NCBI GenBank assembly: GCA_031282385.1
Contig: JAITDV010000559.1
Span: forward strand, 1 to 5,754
Source: Planctomycetaceae bacterium
GTDB lineage: Bacteria; Planctomycetota; Planctomycetia; Pirellulales; Thermoguttaceae
Direction: 5' to 3'
Length of the DNA stretch: 5,754 nucleotides
Shown: positions 1 through 5,754 of the stretch, piece after piece
How positions within the stretch are numbered: the first letter of the stretch is position 1
How the letters are laid out: every line of letters begins with the position of its first letter
Program-made: the position numbers and the translations under genes
The notes under the pieces: generated by a model
Database searches by the model: none
Seen by the model: the letters and a program-made list of their open reading frames with translations, nothing else
What the model was told of the DNA's origin: nothing

Positions 1-1275
1 TGATCCTGTTTCTGTTAAAAGATAAATTAAAAAACTACCCAATGAGAAAATTAATAACAAACATATTAAAATTGTTTTAACATGTGCCGAATCAAGTTTC
101 TTAAAAAACCAACTCCGAATTAGCATTGCTGTTACTCCGTAGTTGAAAGTAAAAATTACCAACGCAAGCAACAATGGTATATGTATTTCGTTGTCTTCAT
201 ATTTGATCTGGAAAAATCTCAAATCAGTTGTATTCGGTATCAACAGCATCTCAAAAATACCAATAAAAAATACCATCATCAAAATCCAAACAATACCACA
301 AGCCGCGCCGCTGTAAAACGGAAATACAATCATTCTTAAAAAAAATGATTTTGGTAAATTCCTTCGGATTCTTGTTGACCATTGATCACGTTCACAAACC
401 ATAAATATAGTCAAAGTAATTAACGCGATCAAAGTTATTGCCGCAACATAAGTATAATAGGTTAATGGCAAGGTCGAGAAAAATTTTGACAACACGACAA
501 TTAAACCGACAGTGATCAAAAATATTGATGTAAGTGAAATTCGCATTGGAAATGATCTGTTTGAATTAGGCGGCGATATTACTACAGTTGCCCCGCACAT
601 CAACAGAGCAATAAATCCTATAGAAAGTACAATTGATATATAGAATATAGGATTTAATAGAAAACTTGAACTGCCTTTCATTATTAGAATATGTATCATG
701 TCTGCCAAAAAACCATTCGAGAAAAAGAACAAGATAAAAGTAGAAAACAAGGTTTGGATGTTAGCATTTTTTGTTTTACCGGATAATGCGACAAGAATTG
801 CGTAGGCGTTTAATATTTGAAGGAGAATAAAAATAATCGCAAATACAATTACAATTGTTTGCGGCTCAAGACCTCTCCACAAATAAGCCATTGTAACAAA
901 CGGCATCGTTACACTCATTAGAAGCAAAGTTACAATAATACTGGAGAGCATTTTGCCGCAGACAATAGTTAGCGGCGTCATTGATGAGAAGAACATTAAG
1001 TCCTCGCTTATTTTGTCCGAAGCTGTATTCCAAGACGTCCGCACAACAATTACAAAAAAACTTGTAATATACATAATATATCCAAGCGTAATGAAAAGTT
1101 TCTGTCCATTTGTCATTGAACCTGTAGCCATCGCAGACGACAACACAATTAAACAAGCCGCAACAAGCGCAACAACATAAAAACTAATCAAAATTGTAAT
1201 AAATTGATTACGGACAAATTGACGAAGTTCGCGAATAAGGAGCGGATTCAAATTATTGTTGAAAAACCGGATCAT
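1..1275 (-). CDS. ABC-2-type permease-like polytopic membrane protein, second paralogue (partial, C-terminus beyond left edge)
   Basis: The minus-strand frame stays open for 425 codons from an ATG at 1275 to base 1, so the 3' end lies outside the window. An in-frame TAG lies a few codons upstream and no earlier start fits. There is no clear ribosome binding site. The product is a diverged paralogue of the complete membrane protein at 1765-3360. Both share FNNNLNP at residues 5-11 and RQFVRN at 18-23. Both share the SEDLMF/NEDLMF region, LLMSVTMPF/LILMSVTMPF, and PxNSNRxFPxR near residue 236. CERDQW falls at 294-299 here, followed by RIRRxLPKS, and TAMLIRSWF at 382-390. Compared with the 531-residue relative, about 105 residues are missing. 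Around ten hydrophobic segments are visible and there is no nucleotide-binding motif. From family knowledge, such proteins are the membrane half of ABC exporters or gliding/ABC-2-like systems; the substrate is unknown. The coding frame is certain; the function is inferred from fold type and motifs. Confidence 0.88.
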   Translation of the reverse strand, partial: MIRFFNNNLNPLLIRELRQFVRNQFITILISFYVVALVAACLIVLSSAMATGSMTNGQKLFITLGYIMYITSFFVIVVRTSWNTASDKISEDLMFFSSMTPLTIVCGKMLSSIIVTLLLMSVTMPFVTMAYLWRGLEPQTIVIVFAIIFILLQILNAYAILVALSGKTKNANIQTLFSTFILFFFSNGFLADMIHILIMKGSSSFLLNPIFYISIVLSIGFIALLMCGATVVISPPNSNRSFPMRISLTSIFLITVGLIVVLSKFFSTLPLTYYTYVAAITLIALITLTIFMVCERDQWSTRIRRNLPKSFFLRMIVFPFYSGAACGIVWILMMVFFIGIFEMLLIPNTTDLRFFQIKYEDNEIHIPLLLALVIFTFNYGVTAMLIRSWFFKKLDSAHVKTILICLLLIFSLGSFLIYLLTETGS

Positions 1276-1396
1276 GATTGTGAGTTGTTTGCACTAAAAA
1301 TTCGTCAACATTCGTCAGGCTCGTCTAGCGGCAAACTCATTTACGCCTAAAATCAACGAATTTCAAAGTCTGTTTGGTATAGTTTTGAATAATGTT
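1276..1396. other. Upstream region of the partial permease, no gene
   Basis: This is the non-coding leader side of the permease starting at 1275. The only patterned feature is a short direct repeat: TCGTC recurs at 1302, 1312 and 1321, close to one helical turn apart (TTCGTCA, TTCGTCA, CTCGTCTA). It could be an operator for a regulator of the permease, but three short words are weak evidence. No convincing -35/-10 pair and no Shine-Dalgarno sequence is seen next to the start codon. Confidence 0.3.
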
Positions 1397-1500
1397 TAAA
1401 CTTTTCACACATTAAATTTCCTTTGCCGCCGCCTGTTTATCTAACGGGAAGCAGGCTTTTACGCTATTGAGTTGCGCAATTTATAGTAAAAACAGTATAG
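1397..1500 (+). repeat. Dispersed intergenic repeat, copy A (rightward)
   Basis: First of four copies in this window. It opens with TAAACTTTTCACAC, then an AT-rich stretch. A hairpin follows with arms GCCTGTTT (1431-1438) and AAGCAGGC (1449-1456), paired with one G-T wobble, and then TTTT. Next come ACGCTATTGAGT and GCGCAATTTATAG. The hairpin plus T run resembles an intrinsic terminator reading rightward, which is antisense to every gene here. A second, inverted copy of the opening box lies at 1508-1528, so copy A may be a nearly complete element bounded by inverted repeats. It has no coding potential. Confidence 0.8.
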
Positions 1501-1507
1501 TTTTCAG

Positions 1508-1528
1508 AATTAAAGTGTGAGCAGTTTA
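1508..1528 (-). repeat. Inverted copy of the repeat's opening box
   Basis: Read on the minus strand this is TAAACTGCTCACAC followed by TTTAATT. It differs from the opening of copy B (from 1671) at one base in 21, and from the opening of copy A at four. It either forms the right terminal inverted repeat of copy A, giving an element of about 132 bp, or is the remnant of another copy in the opposite orientation. The bases beyond the box do not match the rest of the repeat, which leaves the second reading open. Confidence 0.6.
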
Positions 1529-1670
1529 ACGTACGTTCGTATGCCTCATTAAACGCGAAACATACCGCGTCCAAAATAAAAGAGACAGAATTATACAACA
1601 AGTATTTATTAGTTGTAAACTATCTTGTAATTTCGTTCCAAGACTTAATCAATATAGTTGTCAGGTATTT
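1529..1670. other. Spacer between repeat copies A and B, nothing recognised
   Basis: This AT-rich spacer has no ORF of note and no RNA gene that can be recognised. It begins with the perfect 10-bp palindrome AACGTACGTT (1528-1537). It ends in TATAGTTGTCAG, a word that also resembles TATAGTTTTCAG just right of copy A (1496-1507), so the repeat family may have a looser outer border here. Confidence 0.3.
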
Positions 1671-1772
1671 TAAACTGTTCACACTTTAATTTATTTTACC
1701 GTCGCTAACTTACCTGTCGGAAAGCAGGCTTTTACGTTGTTGAGTCGCGCAATTTATAGCACGATCAGTGTA
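1671..1772 (+). repeat. Dispersed intergenic repeat, copy B (rightward), overlapping a stop codon
   Basis: It aligns with copy A over its full length with a single one-base gap: TAAACTGTTCACAC, an AT-rich stretch, then GGAAAGCAGGCTTTTACG, TTGAGTCGCGCAATTTATAG and CACGATCAGTGTA. The left hairpin arm is degraded (GCTAACTT against the expected GCCTGCTT), so the stem is weak here. The right end runs into the 3' end of the permease gene on the other strand, covering its TGA stop at 1765-1767 and the last one or two codons. Confidence 0.8.
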
Positions 1773-3360
1773 CCGCATTGACAGCTTCGTCGTAAAGCAT
1801 CGTTTCATTGATATTATAAGGTGAAAAATCTTTTAACTTTTGCTTGTACCAGACAAAAAGACAACACAAAAGAACAATCGCCCAAATAAACAATCCATAA
1901 TAACGAGACAACGGCGCCGCAGCAGGATCAGAATCAATGTTAAGAAATGACTTAATCTGCTTTTGCAAAAAAATTATTGGATCAATACTTGATAGCAGAC
2001 TATTGGTATATAGATCAAACCAATGGTCATAACCAGTGATATGTTCCAATTGAAAGAAACTTTCCCCTCCAAAAAGTAAAATATAAAAAATACTCCAAAG
2101 AAAATAAATAACTATACTGCCTAACGAAACAAAAATCATAAGACAAATCATAAGCAACCATACTTCTGATCCTTTTAATTCTTTGCAAAACCAACTTCGG
2201 ATTAACATTGCCGTAACACAAAGATCAAAAAAGAAAACAAATAACAAAACAGCAACTTGCGGACGCCACCACAATTTATCTGTACTATAGTAAAAAAGAC
2301 TCTCCGCCTTACCGTTCAAATTAAAATTCATTGGAAGAAATATTGCCAAATCAACCCACGCCAATATTGCCATCATCAACATAATCCACACCAAACCACA
2401 CGCCGAACCCGTACAAAACGGGAAAAGAATTATACGAAAAATTAACGACTTAGGTAAACTTCGACGAATTCGCGGCGTCCATTGATCACGCTCGCAAACC
2501 ACTAATAAAAGAAGTAATAACAAAGCCCCCAAACACGCCGTCTCAATATACGGCAACACATCAATCAAAGGCTTAAGAAATAATTCAGATAACGTACAAA
2601 CAACAGACAAAATAAAAATTATCGTTACAGTTAATCGTATTGGGAACAGCCGATTTGAATTTTCCGGCGACAATTTTGCAATCACAACACTGACAATCAA
2701 CGCAAATACAGCAAGCTCCACAACCAAAAGTCCAATAAATTCCAACAACATCTCCGAACGCTCCATGTTCTTCCACTCATTAATTATCGCATCTTTCAAA
2801 TAGTTCAATATAATAAATGTAATTGCAATAACAAACAAAGATAAAAAAGGAGCAAAACGTATTTTAGAAGTCGTAGCAACCAAAATTGCCAACGCATTTA
2901 AAACTTGAACAATAACAAATATTTCAACAAACAAGATCATCACAACTATCAAATCAAGCCCGCCCACCGAATACGTTAACGTCATAAACGGCATTGTTAC
3001 ACTCATCAAAATCAAAGTAATAACAACACCCGACGCCAATTTGCCGAAAACTATAGCAGAAGGTTTGATTGACGAATAGAACATCAAATCCTCATTGATT
3101 CTGTCCGCCGCAGTACTCCACGCAGTACGTACAACCACAGATAAAAAACTTGTACTCGCCATCAAATAACCAAACGTTTCAAAAAGATTTGTCGTACTTG
3201 TTTTATCATGCACTCTATTAGACAGCAGATCAGCAATGAATATAAACACAAGAAGACCAATATAAAGATTCGTCAACATAACAATAAACCTGTTTCGCAC
3301 AAATTGACGAATTTCTTTCAAAAGTATTGGATTCAAGTTGTTGTTAAAAATTTTGAACAT
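1765..3360 (-). CDS. ABC-2-type permease-like polytopic membrane protein (531 aa)
   Basis: This is a complete gene, ATG at 3360 to TGA at 1765. The 531-residue product is strongly hydrophobic, with roughly 10-12 membrane segments, for example near residues 27-46, 65-80, 108-130, 135-163, 170-187, 207-229, 243-260, 275-288, 308-342, 368-388, 399-430 and 487-504. The N-terminus is cytoplasmic in style (NPILLKEIRQFVRNRF, 10-25), as in ABC-2-type permeases that begin NPxxxxExRQ. A charged block CERDQWTPRIRR (289-300) precedes LPKS and a further membrane segment; TAMLIRSWF lies at 383-391. There is no Walker motif, so any ATPase must be a separate protein, and none is seen here. The start is supported by alignment with its paralogue at 1-1275. 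The upstream sequence (ACATATAATC before ATG) has no ribosome binding site. The stop lies inside a dispersed repeat. Export or membrane transport is inferred; the substrate is unknown. Confidence 0.88.
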   Translation of the reverse strand: MFKIFNNNLNPILLKEIRQFVRNRFIVMLTNLYIGLLVFIFIADLLSNRVHDKTSTTNLFETFGYLMASTSFLSVVVRTAWSTAADRINEDLMFYSSIKPSAIVFGKLASGVVITLILMSVTMPFMTLTYSVGGLDLIVVMILFVEIFVIVQVLNALAILVATTSKIRFAPFLSLFVIAITFIILNYLKDAIINEWKNMERSEMLLEFIGLLVVELAVFALIVSVVIAKLSPENSNRLFPIRLTVTIIFILSVVCTLSELFLKPLIDVLPYIETACLGALLLLLLLVVCERDQWTPRIRRSLPKSLIFRIILFPFCTGSACGLVWIMLMMAILAWVDLAIFLPMNFNLNGKAESLFYYSTDKLWWRPQVAVLLFVFFFDLCVTAMLIRSWFCKELKGSEVWLLMICLMIFVSLGSIVIYFLWSIFYILLFGGESFFQLEHITGYDHWFDLYTNSLLSSIDPIIFLQKQIKSFLNIDSDPAAAPLSRYYGLFIWAIVLLCCLFVWYKQKLKDFSPYNINETMLYDEAVNAVH

Positions 3361-3426
3361 GATTATATGTTATTGAGTTATTATGATTGTAGGTTGTTGT
3401 AAGTATTCAAGGATTTTTTTGCGATA

Positions 3427-3526
3427 ATTGATCGTACTATAAATTGTGTGATTCAAGAGCTTAAAAACCTGCTTTCCAGTAGGTAAGCCGGCAGTGGTAA
3501 AAGAAATTTAAAGTATGAATAGTTTA
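3427..3526 (-). repeat. Dispersed intergenic repeat, copy C (leftward)
   Basis: This is the only copy in the opposite orientation. Read on the minus strand it runs TAAACTATTCATAC, TTTAAATTTCTTTTACC, a GCCGGCTT/AAGCAGGT hairpin, TTTTTAAGC, CTTGAATCACACAATTTATAG and TACGATCAAT. It sits between the lipid kinase stop (3747) and the permease start (3360). Its opening box at 3526 directly overlaps the end of the foldback element at 3523-3726, so that element may have inserted at, and cut, the outer border of this copy. Confidence 0.8.
3461..3492 (-). terminator. Possible intrinsic terminator formed by repeat copy C
   Basis: On the minus strand the arms GCCGGCTT (3492-3485) and AAGCAGGT (3474-3467) pair with one mismatch and one G-T wobble across a 10-nt loop. 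A run of five T follows. The orientation is right for stopping transcripts that leave the lipid kinase gene, about 255 bp after its stop. The same hairpin in the other copies faces against the genes, so termination may be incidental to the repeat. Confidence 0.4.
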
Positions 3527-3726
3527 ATAGACCTTTTCGCTAATCTGTAGGAGACCACCCCTGACCCCTCCGAAGGAGGGGAATAATTCCCCTCCTTCGG
3601 AGGCGTCTTCTTATTCCTCTCCTTCGGAGGGGTTAGGGGTGGTCTCGGAGGAGTTAAAGGCGGTTTTTTGTTGTAGGTTTTTTGTTGCGTTGATGTATTT
3701 TTAGGTTAGAGAAAAGGTCTAATAAA
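3523..3726. mobile_element. MITE-like foldback element, about 204 bp, non-coding
   Basis: The ends are inverted repeats of about 23 bp (3523-3545 and 3704-3726) that match at 20 of 23 positions around a perfect core TAGACCTTTTC (3528-3538 and 3711-3721). TA dinucleotides at the core ends would fit a TA target, but no longer target duplication can be fixed. The interior is a GC-rich palindromic centre (3551-3646), then a GT/T-rich stretch (3654-3703). There is no ORF. Size, terminal inverted repeats and lack of coding fit a non-autonomous element mobilised in trans; this is inferred from structure, as no transposase is present. Confidence 0.55.
3551..3646. repeat. Nested GC-rich palindromes with UUCG-loop hairpins
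   Basis: GAGACCACCCCT (3551-3562) is perfectly complementary to 3635-3646. The stem continues through a G-T wobble and an A-T pair into CCCCTCCGAAGGAG (3565-3578) against 3619-3632, giving about 28 pairs as RNA. Inside lies a perfect 18-bp palindrome: CCTCCGAAGGAGGGGAAT (3567-3584), one centre base, and its complement (3586-3603). CCTCC(GAA or TTC)GGAGG units recur three times. In the orientation CCTCCTTCGGAGG each folds as a hairpin with the very stable cUUCGg loop. The GC content contrasts sharply with the AT-rich surroundings. It could act as a transcription terminator or transcript-end stabiliser for the lipid kinase mRNA. Confidence 0.85.
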
Positions 3727-3746
3727 TTGTCATATTGAGTTGGCGT

Positions 3747-4760
3747 TTAATTTATTCTTTTCACATTGTTGCTGACAAGCAACGTAAAGCGGTCTTTTAT
3801 AATCTCTACTTCAGCCGGCAAAATTCCCGCCGGATCGCCGTCCAATTGAAACGGCATATTTACACCCGACGCAACAGTAATTCTATATTTTGCAGCTTGC
3901 CCTAACTTAGCTGTCGGTAGAAATCTGTGCAAACTGAAACATTGTCCAAACACAGTATAAACCGCACCGCAAAATATAGAACCGCCTCGAAACAAAACAT
4001 GATCCAACTTCCCATCATCACCCTTAGCAAAAGGCGCAAGCGGTAACCCCCAACCATAACGGTTCAAATTGAAAATAAACGCCCATTTTGCCTTGTCATC
4101 AACCGTAACATACTCATTAGAATTATCAAGTAATTGCTCAACTTTTATTTTATTGTAACGATATTTACATATAGAACTCAAAATCGGTTTTATGTACGAT
4201 AAATAAGAAATATGCGCACCTTTTTTATGTCCGGTTCGGTATCGTTTTTCGCGTTGTGAGTGTACGCCGTTCACAATATCCGCATCAAATCCACAACTCA
4301 TCATTACAAGAAAAAGCCGCTCTATTTTATTTGCATCTCTATTTTCATCGGCAATTGTTTTATTTGCGCCGGATTTATCCGTGTTAGCAAATGTAACTTT
4401 GCCTGCGTCAAGAGTAATCAACTTGCCATTTTCAATCATGTCCGCAAGTTTAGCCGGAGTATTATCAAGTTTGAAATGTTTAGAGATAAGATTTGCGGTT
4501 CCGGCGGGCAGAAGCGTTATCGGCGTACCTTTGGTTGTTCGGTTTACAAGAGTTGCAGCCGTCCCGTCGCCGCCAACTCCGACAAGTACACGCAATTGTC
4601 CCTCAGCAAAAAACTGATTCGCTTTGACCGAAACTTCATCAAGATCCGTCAACAACTCCGCTTGAAAACCTTTGGCAGTAAGCCGCCCCAATAACTCTTC
4701 CGCCCGCAAAAACGAAGAACAACGCCCAGCTTTAGGATTTACCGAAATAATAACTTTCAT
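3747..4760 (-). CDS. Diacylglycerol/sphingosine kinase-family lipid kinase (337 aa)
   Basis: This is a complete gene, ATG at 4760 to TAA at 3747. The product has the hallmarks of the DAGK catalytic (LCB5/YegS/DgkB) family, which phosphorylates diacylglycerol or related lipids with ATP at the inner membrane face. NPKAG lies at 8-12, the nucleotide-binding GGDGT at 63-67 and LPAGTAN at 84-90. GFDAD lies at 157-161 in the C-terminal domain, DGKLD at 249-253, and QLDGDP at 305-310 carries the expected catalytic-region aspartate. The length is close to the family norm of about 300. The excess is largely a polar insertion at about 123-147 (TDKSGANKT then ADENRDANK), where relatives usually have a short turn. 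The protein is soluble, without a signal peptide. The start is supported because the NPKAG motif begins at residue 8 as usual. AAAATTGTTTT precedes ATG, with no ribosome binding site; an AAGGTG lies too far upstream to serve. The true lipid substrate cannot be told from sequence. Confidence 0.93.
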   Translation of the reverse strand: MKVIISVNPKAGRCSSFLRAEELLGRLTAKGFQAELLTDLDEVSVKANQFFAEGQLRVLVGVGGDGTAATLVNRTTKGTPITLLPAGTANLISKHFKLDNTPAKLADMIENGKLITLDAGKVTFANTDKSGANKTIADENRDANKIERLFLVMMSCGFDADIVNGVHSQREKRYRTGHKKGAHISYLSYIKPILSSICKYRYNKIKVEQLLDNSNEYVTVDDKAKWAFIFNLNRYGWGLPLAPFAKGDDGKLDHVLFRGGSIFCGAVYTVFGQCFSLHRFLPTAKLGQAAKYRITVASGVNMPFQLDGDPAGILPAEVEIIKDRFTLLVSNNVKRIN

Positions 4761-4770
4761 AAAACAATTT

Positions 4771-4871
4771 TACAGGTTACACCTTAAATCTAATTTACTT
4801 TTGCCTGCTTACCTAATTGGCAAACAGGCTTTTACACCCTTGAGTCCCGCAATTTATAGCACGAACGGGTA
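4771..4871 (+). repeat. Dispersed intergenic repeat, copy D (rightward)
   Basis: This copy lies between the nuclease-like gene's stop (4932) and the lipid kinase start (4760). The opening box is the most diverged (ACAGGTTACACC). The core is well kept: hairpin arms GCCTGCTT (4803-4810) and AAACAGGC (4822-4829) with one mismatch, then TTTTACAC, CTTGAGTCCCGCAATTTATAG and CACGAACGGGTATA. It must be transcribed as part of the lipid kinase leader unless that promoter lies within it. On the minus strand it offers TATAAAT (from CAATTTATAG) about 100 bp upstream of the kinase ATG as a possible -10, but without a matching -35. Confidence 0.75.
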
Positions 4872-4931
4872 TATAATTTTGTAATTTGTAGTGGGACTTC
4901 TTTTGATATTTCCTCTATAATTTTGTAACGA

Positions 4932-5754
4932 TTAATAATCACTTAAAATTTTCCATCTGCTTATTCCGCGTTCTTTGTCGTCGAATTCTGCTCCGATTTT
5001 TACTAACTTACGTCCGTTGGTGTTATAAGGAAGTAAATAATTTTTCGTGTCAATTTGAGCAAGCGCTTCTTCGGCAGTGCCAAATGCGGACATCTTAAAC
5101 TCAAAAATATAAATCGTATCAACCGTTTTGATCACCGCATCAATACGCCCCTCAGACGTTTTAACTTCCGTTTGAATAAATTGCCCCATAAACGTTACAA
5201 GTAAATAAAAAATAAATTGATAATAACGTTCATTTTTATGCTTGTTTTCAATCATCTCATACGAAATACTTGAATAAAACGCACGCATGCTGTTCATAAA
5301 ACTTTCAATATCGCCTTTTTCAAGTGTCTTGATAAAATGCGCAACCGAAAACTTTTGACCGGAATCATATTGAGGAATAAATACCGGTAACAACTCATTC
5401 AAAAATGCCAACTTCACTTCCTCATTCGGAAAACCCAACGTAAATTCGTTAAATTTGGAATCGTAATCTTTGATCGTCAAATAACCGCTTTGATAAAGTA
5501 TCGGTATCGGATTATTCGAACCAACTCGGTAATTGGTAACGTCTCGGACGGAAACATGAATATTGTTTTCCAAATCAGGAATCTCAAAATTAACATCCTT
5601 CAACATGCGAATAAGAAAAGTCGGAGAACCGGTTTCGTACCAATAATCGCCAAAATCATTGTTGAAAAATGTATTCAATATGCTAAACGGATTGTAAACA
5701 CTACCGCCAACTTTGGAAAAACGATAACCATTGTAATATTTCCGCAACTTCACC
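4932..5754 (-). CDS. AAA-ATPase-like / PD-(D/E)XK nuclease-superfamily protein, C-terminal part (partial)
   Basis: The frame is open from the right edge to a TAA at 4932, giving 273 codons. The GTG at 5753 is probably not the real start, because the family is about 500-550 residues long and has an N-terminal AAA-ATPase-like domain that lies outside the window. Residues here (numbered from 5753) begin in the linker YYNGYRF (6-12) and VYNPFSIL (19-26), which follows the ATPase-like domain in relatives. The C-terminal PD-(D/E)XK module is complete: an upstream acidic segment, GRIDAVI (202-208), IFEFKM (216-221) and a glutamine at 233. This is the usual D...ExK with Q arrangement. It ends in ...ISRWKILSDY (264-273). 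The family is common and often multicopy in gut anaerobes; its function is unproven, and nuclease activity or a role in defence or mobile elements is only inferred. It is the first gene in the transcription direction here. Confidence 0.88.
   Translation of the reverse strand, partial: VKLRKYYNGYRFSKVGGSVYNPFSILNTFFNNDFGDYWYETGSPTFLIRMLKDVNFEIPDLENNIHVSVRDVTNYRVGSNNPIPILYQSGYLTIKDYDSKFNEFTLGFPNEEVKLAFLNELLPVFIPQYDSGQKFSVAHFIKTLEKGDIESFMNSMRAFYSSISYEMIENKHKNERYYQFIFYLLVTFMGQFIQTEVKTSEGRIDAVIKTVDTIYIFEFKMSAFGTAEEALAQIDTKNYLLPYNTNGRKLVKIGAEFDDKERGISRWKILSDY

Noticed and set aside
953..1180. Plus-strand ORF of 75 codons, and the minus-strand ORF at 866-1156
   Set aside because: Both lie inside the partial permease gene in other frames. 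The permease frame is open for 425 codons and matches its paralogue throughout, so these are shadows.
1339..1367. Possible promoter for the partial permease (TTGAAA, 17 bp, TAAATG on the minus strand)
   Set aside because: The -35 box is good but the -10 box matches the consensus at only three of six positions. That is not enough to annotate in AT-rich sequence.
1536..1565. GTATG/CATAC hairpin in the spacer between repeat copies
   Set aside because: The arms are only five bases with a long loop, which is expected by chance.
3371..3410. Possible promoter for the complete permease (TTGAAT at 3410-3405 on the minus strand with CATAAT 19 bp on)
   Set aside because: The spacing is long and both boxes are weak in an AT-rich stretch where such matches occur by chance. 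A TATAAT lies one base before the ATG, too close to serve it.
4260..4694. Plus-strand ORF of 144 codons
   Set aside because: It is antisense to the lipid kinase, whose motifs are intact across this stretch. Its protein has no recognisable features.
1397..4871. CRISPR-like array
   Set aside because: The repeats are about 100 bp long, unevenly spaced by hundreds of bases, and in both orientations. That is not the short regular repeat-spacer pattern of CRISPR.

Overview
The window is AT-rich bacterial DNA. All four genes lie on the minus strand, so transcription runs from the right edge to the left. In that order they are: the C-terminal part of an AAA-ATPase-like/PD-(D/E)XK nuclease protein (4932-5754, cut by the right edge); a complete diacylglycerol/sphingosine-kinase-family lipid kinase (3747-4760); a complete polytopic membrane protein resembling an ABC-2-type permease (1765-3360); and a second copy of that membrane protein, a diverged paralogue still open at the left edge (1-1275).

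Organism: none of the three visible start codons has a good Shine-Dalgarno sequence. TGA and TAA act as stops, so the standard code fits. The permease type (N-terminal NPxLxxExRQ, a central CERDQW...RIRR block, no ATPase domain) and the truncated AAA-like/PD-(D/E)XK protein suggest a Gram-negative anaerobe or host- or sediment-associated bacterium. PVC-superphylum (Planctomycetota, Lentisphaerota) or Bacteroidota-like lineages are possible. This is inference from motifs and composition; no marker gene is present.

The gaps between genes are long (489, 386 and 171 bp) and carry most of the unusual content. Four copies of a roughly 100-bp dispersed repeat fill them: three point right (1397-1500, 1671-1772, 4771-4871) and one points left (3427-3526). 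Each carries a hairpin or its remnant followed by a T run, then a nearly invariant CAATTTATAG block. One copy overlaps the stop codon of the complete permease gene. Abutting the leftward copy is a second, unrelated non-coding element of about 204 bp (3523-3726). It has about 23-bp terminal inverted repeats and a GC-rich centre made of nested CCTCC/GGAGG palindromes with UUCG-loop hairpins, and it looks like a MITE or foldback element.

How the genes work together: the two permease paralogues probably belong to one export system or a lineage-specific expansion, and no ABC ATPase is visible. The lipid kinase is probably an independent unit for phospholipid recycling. The nuclease-like protein resembles a widespread, frequently multicopy family of unproven function. 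The long repeat-filled gaps argue against one tight operon.
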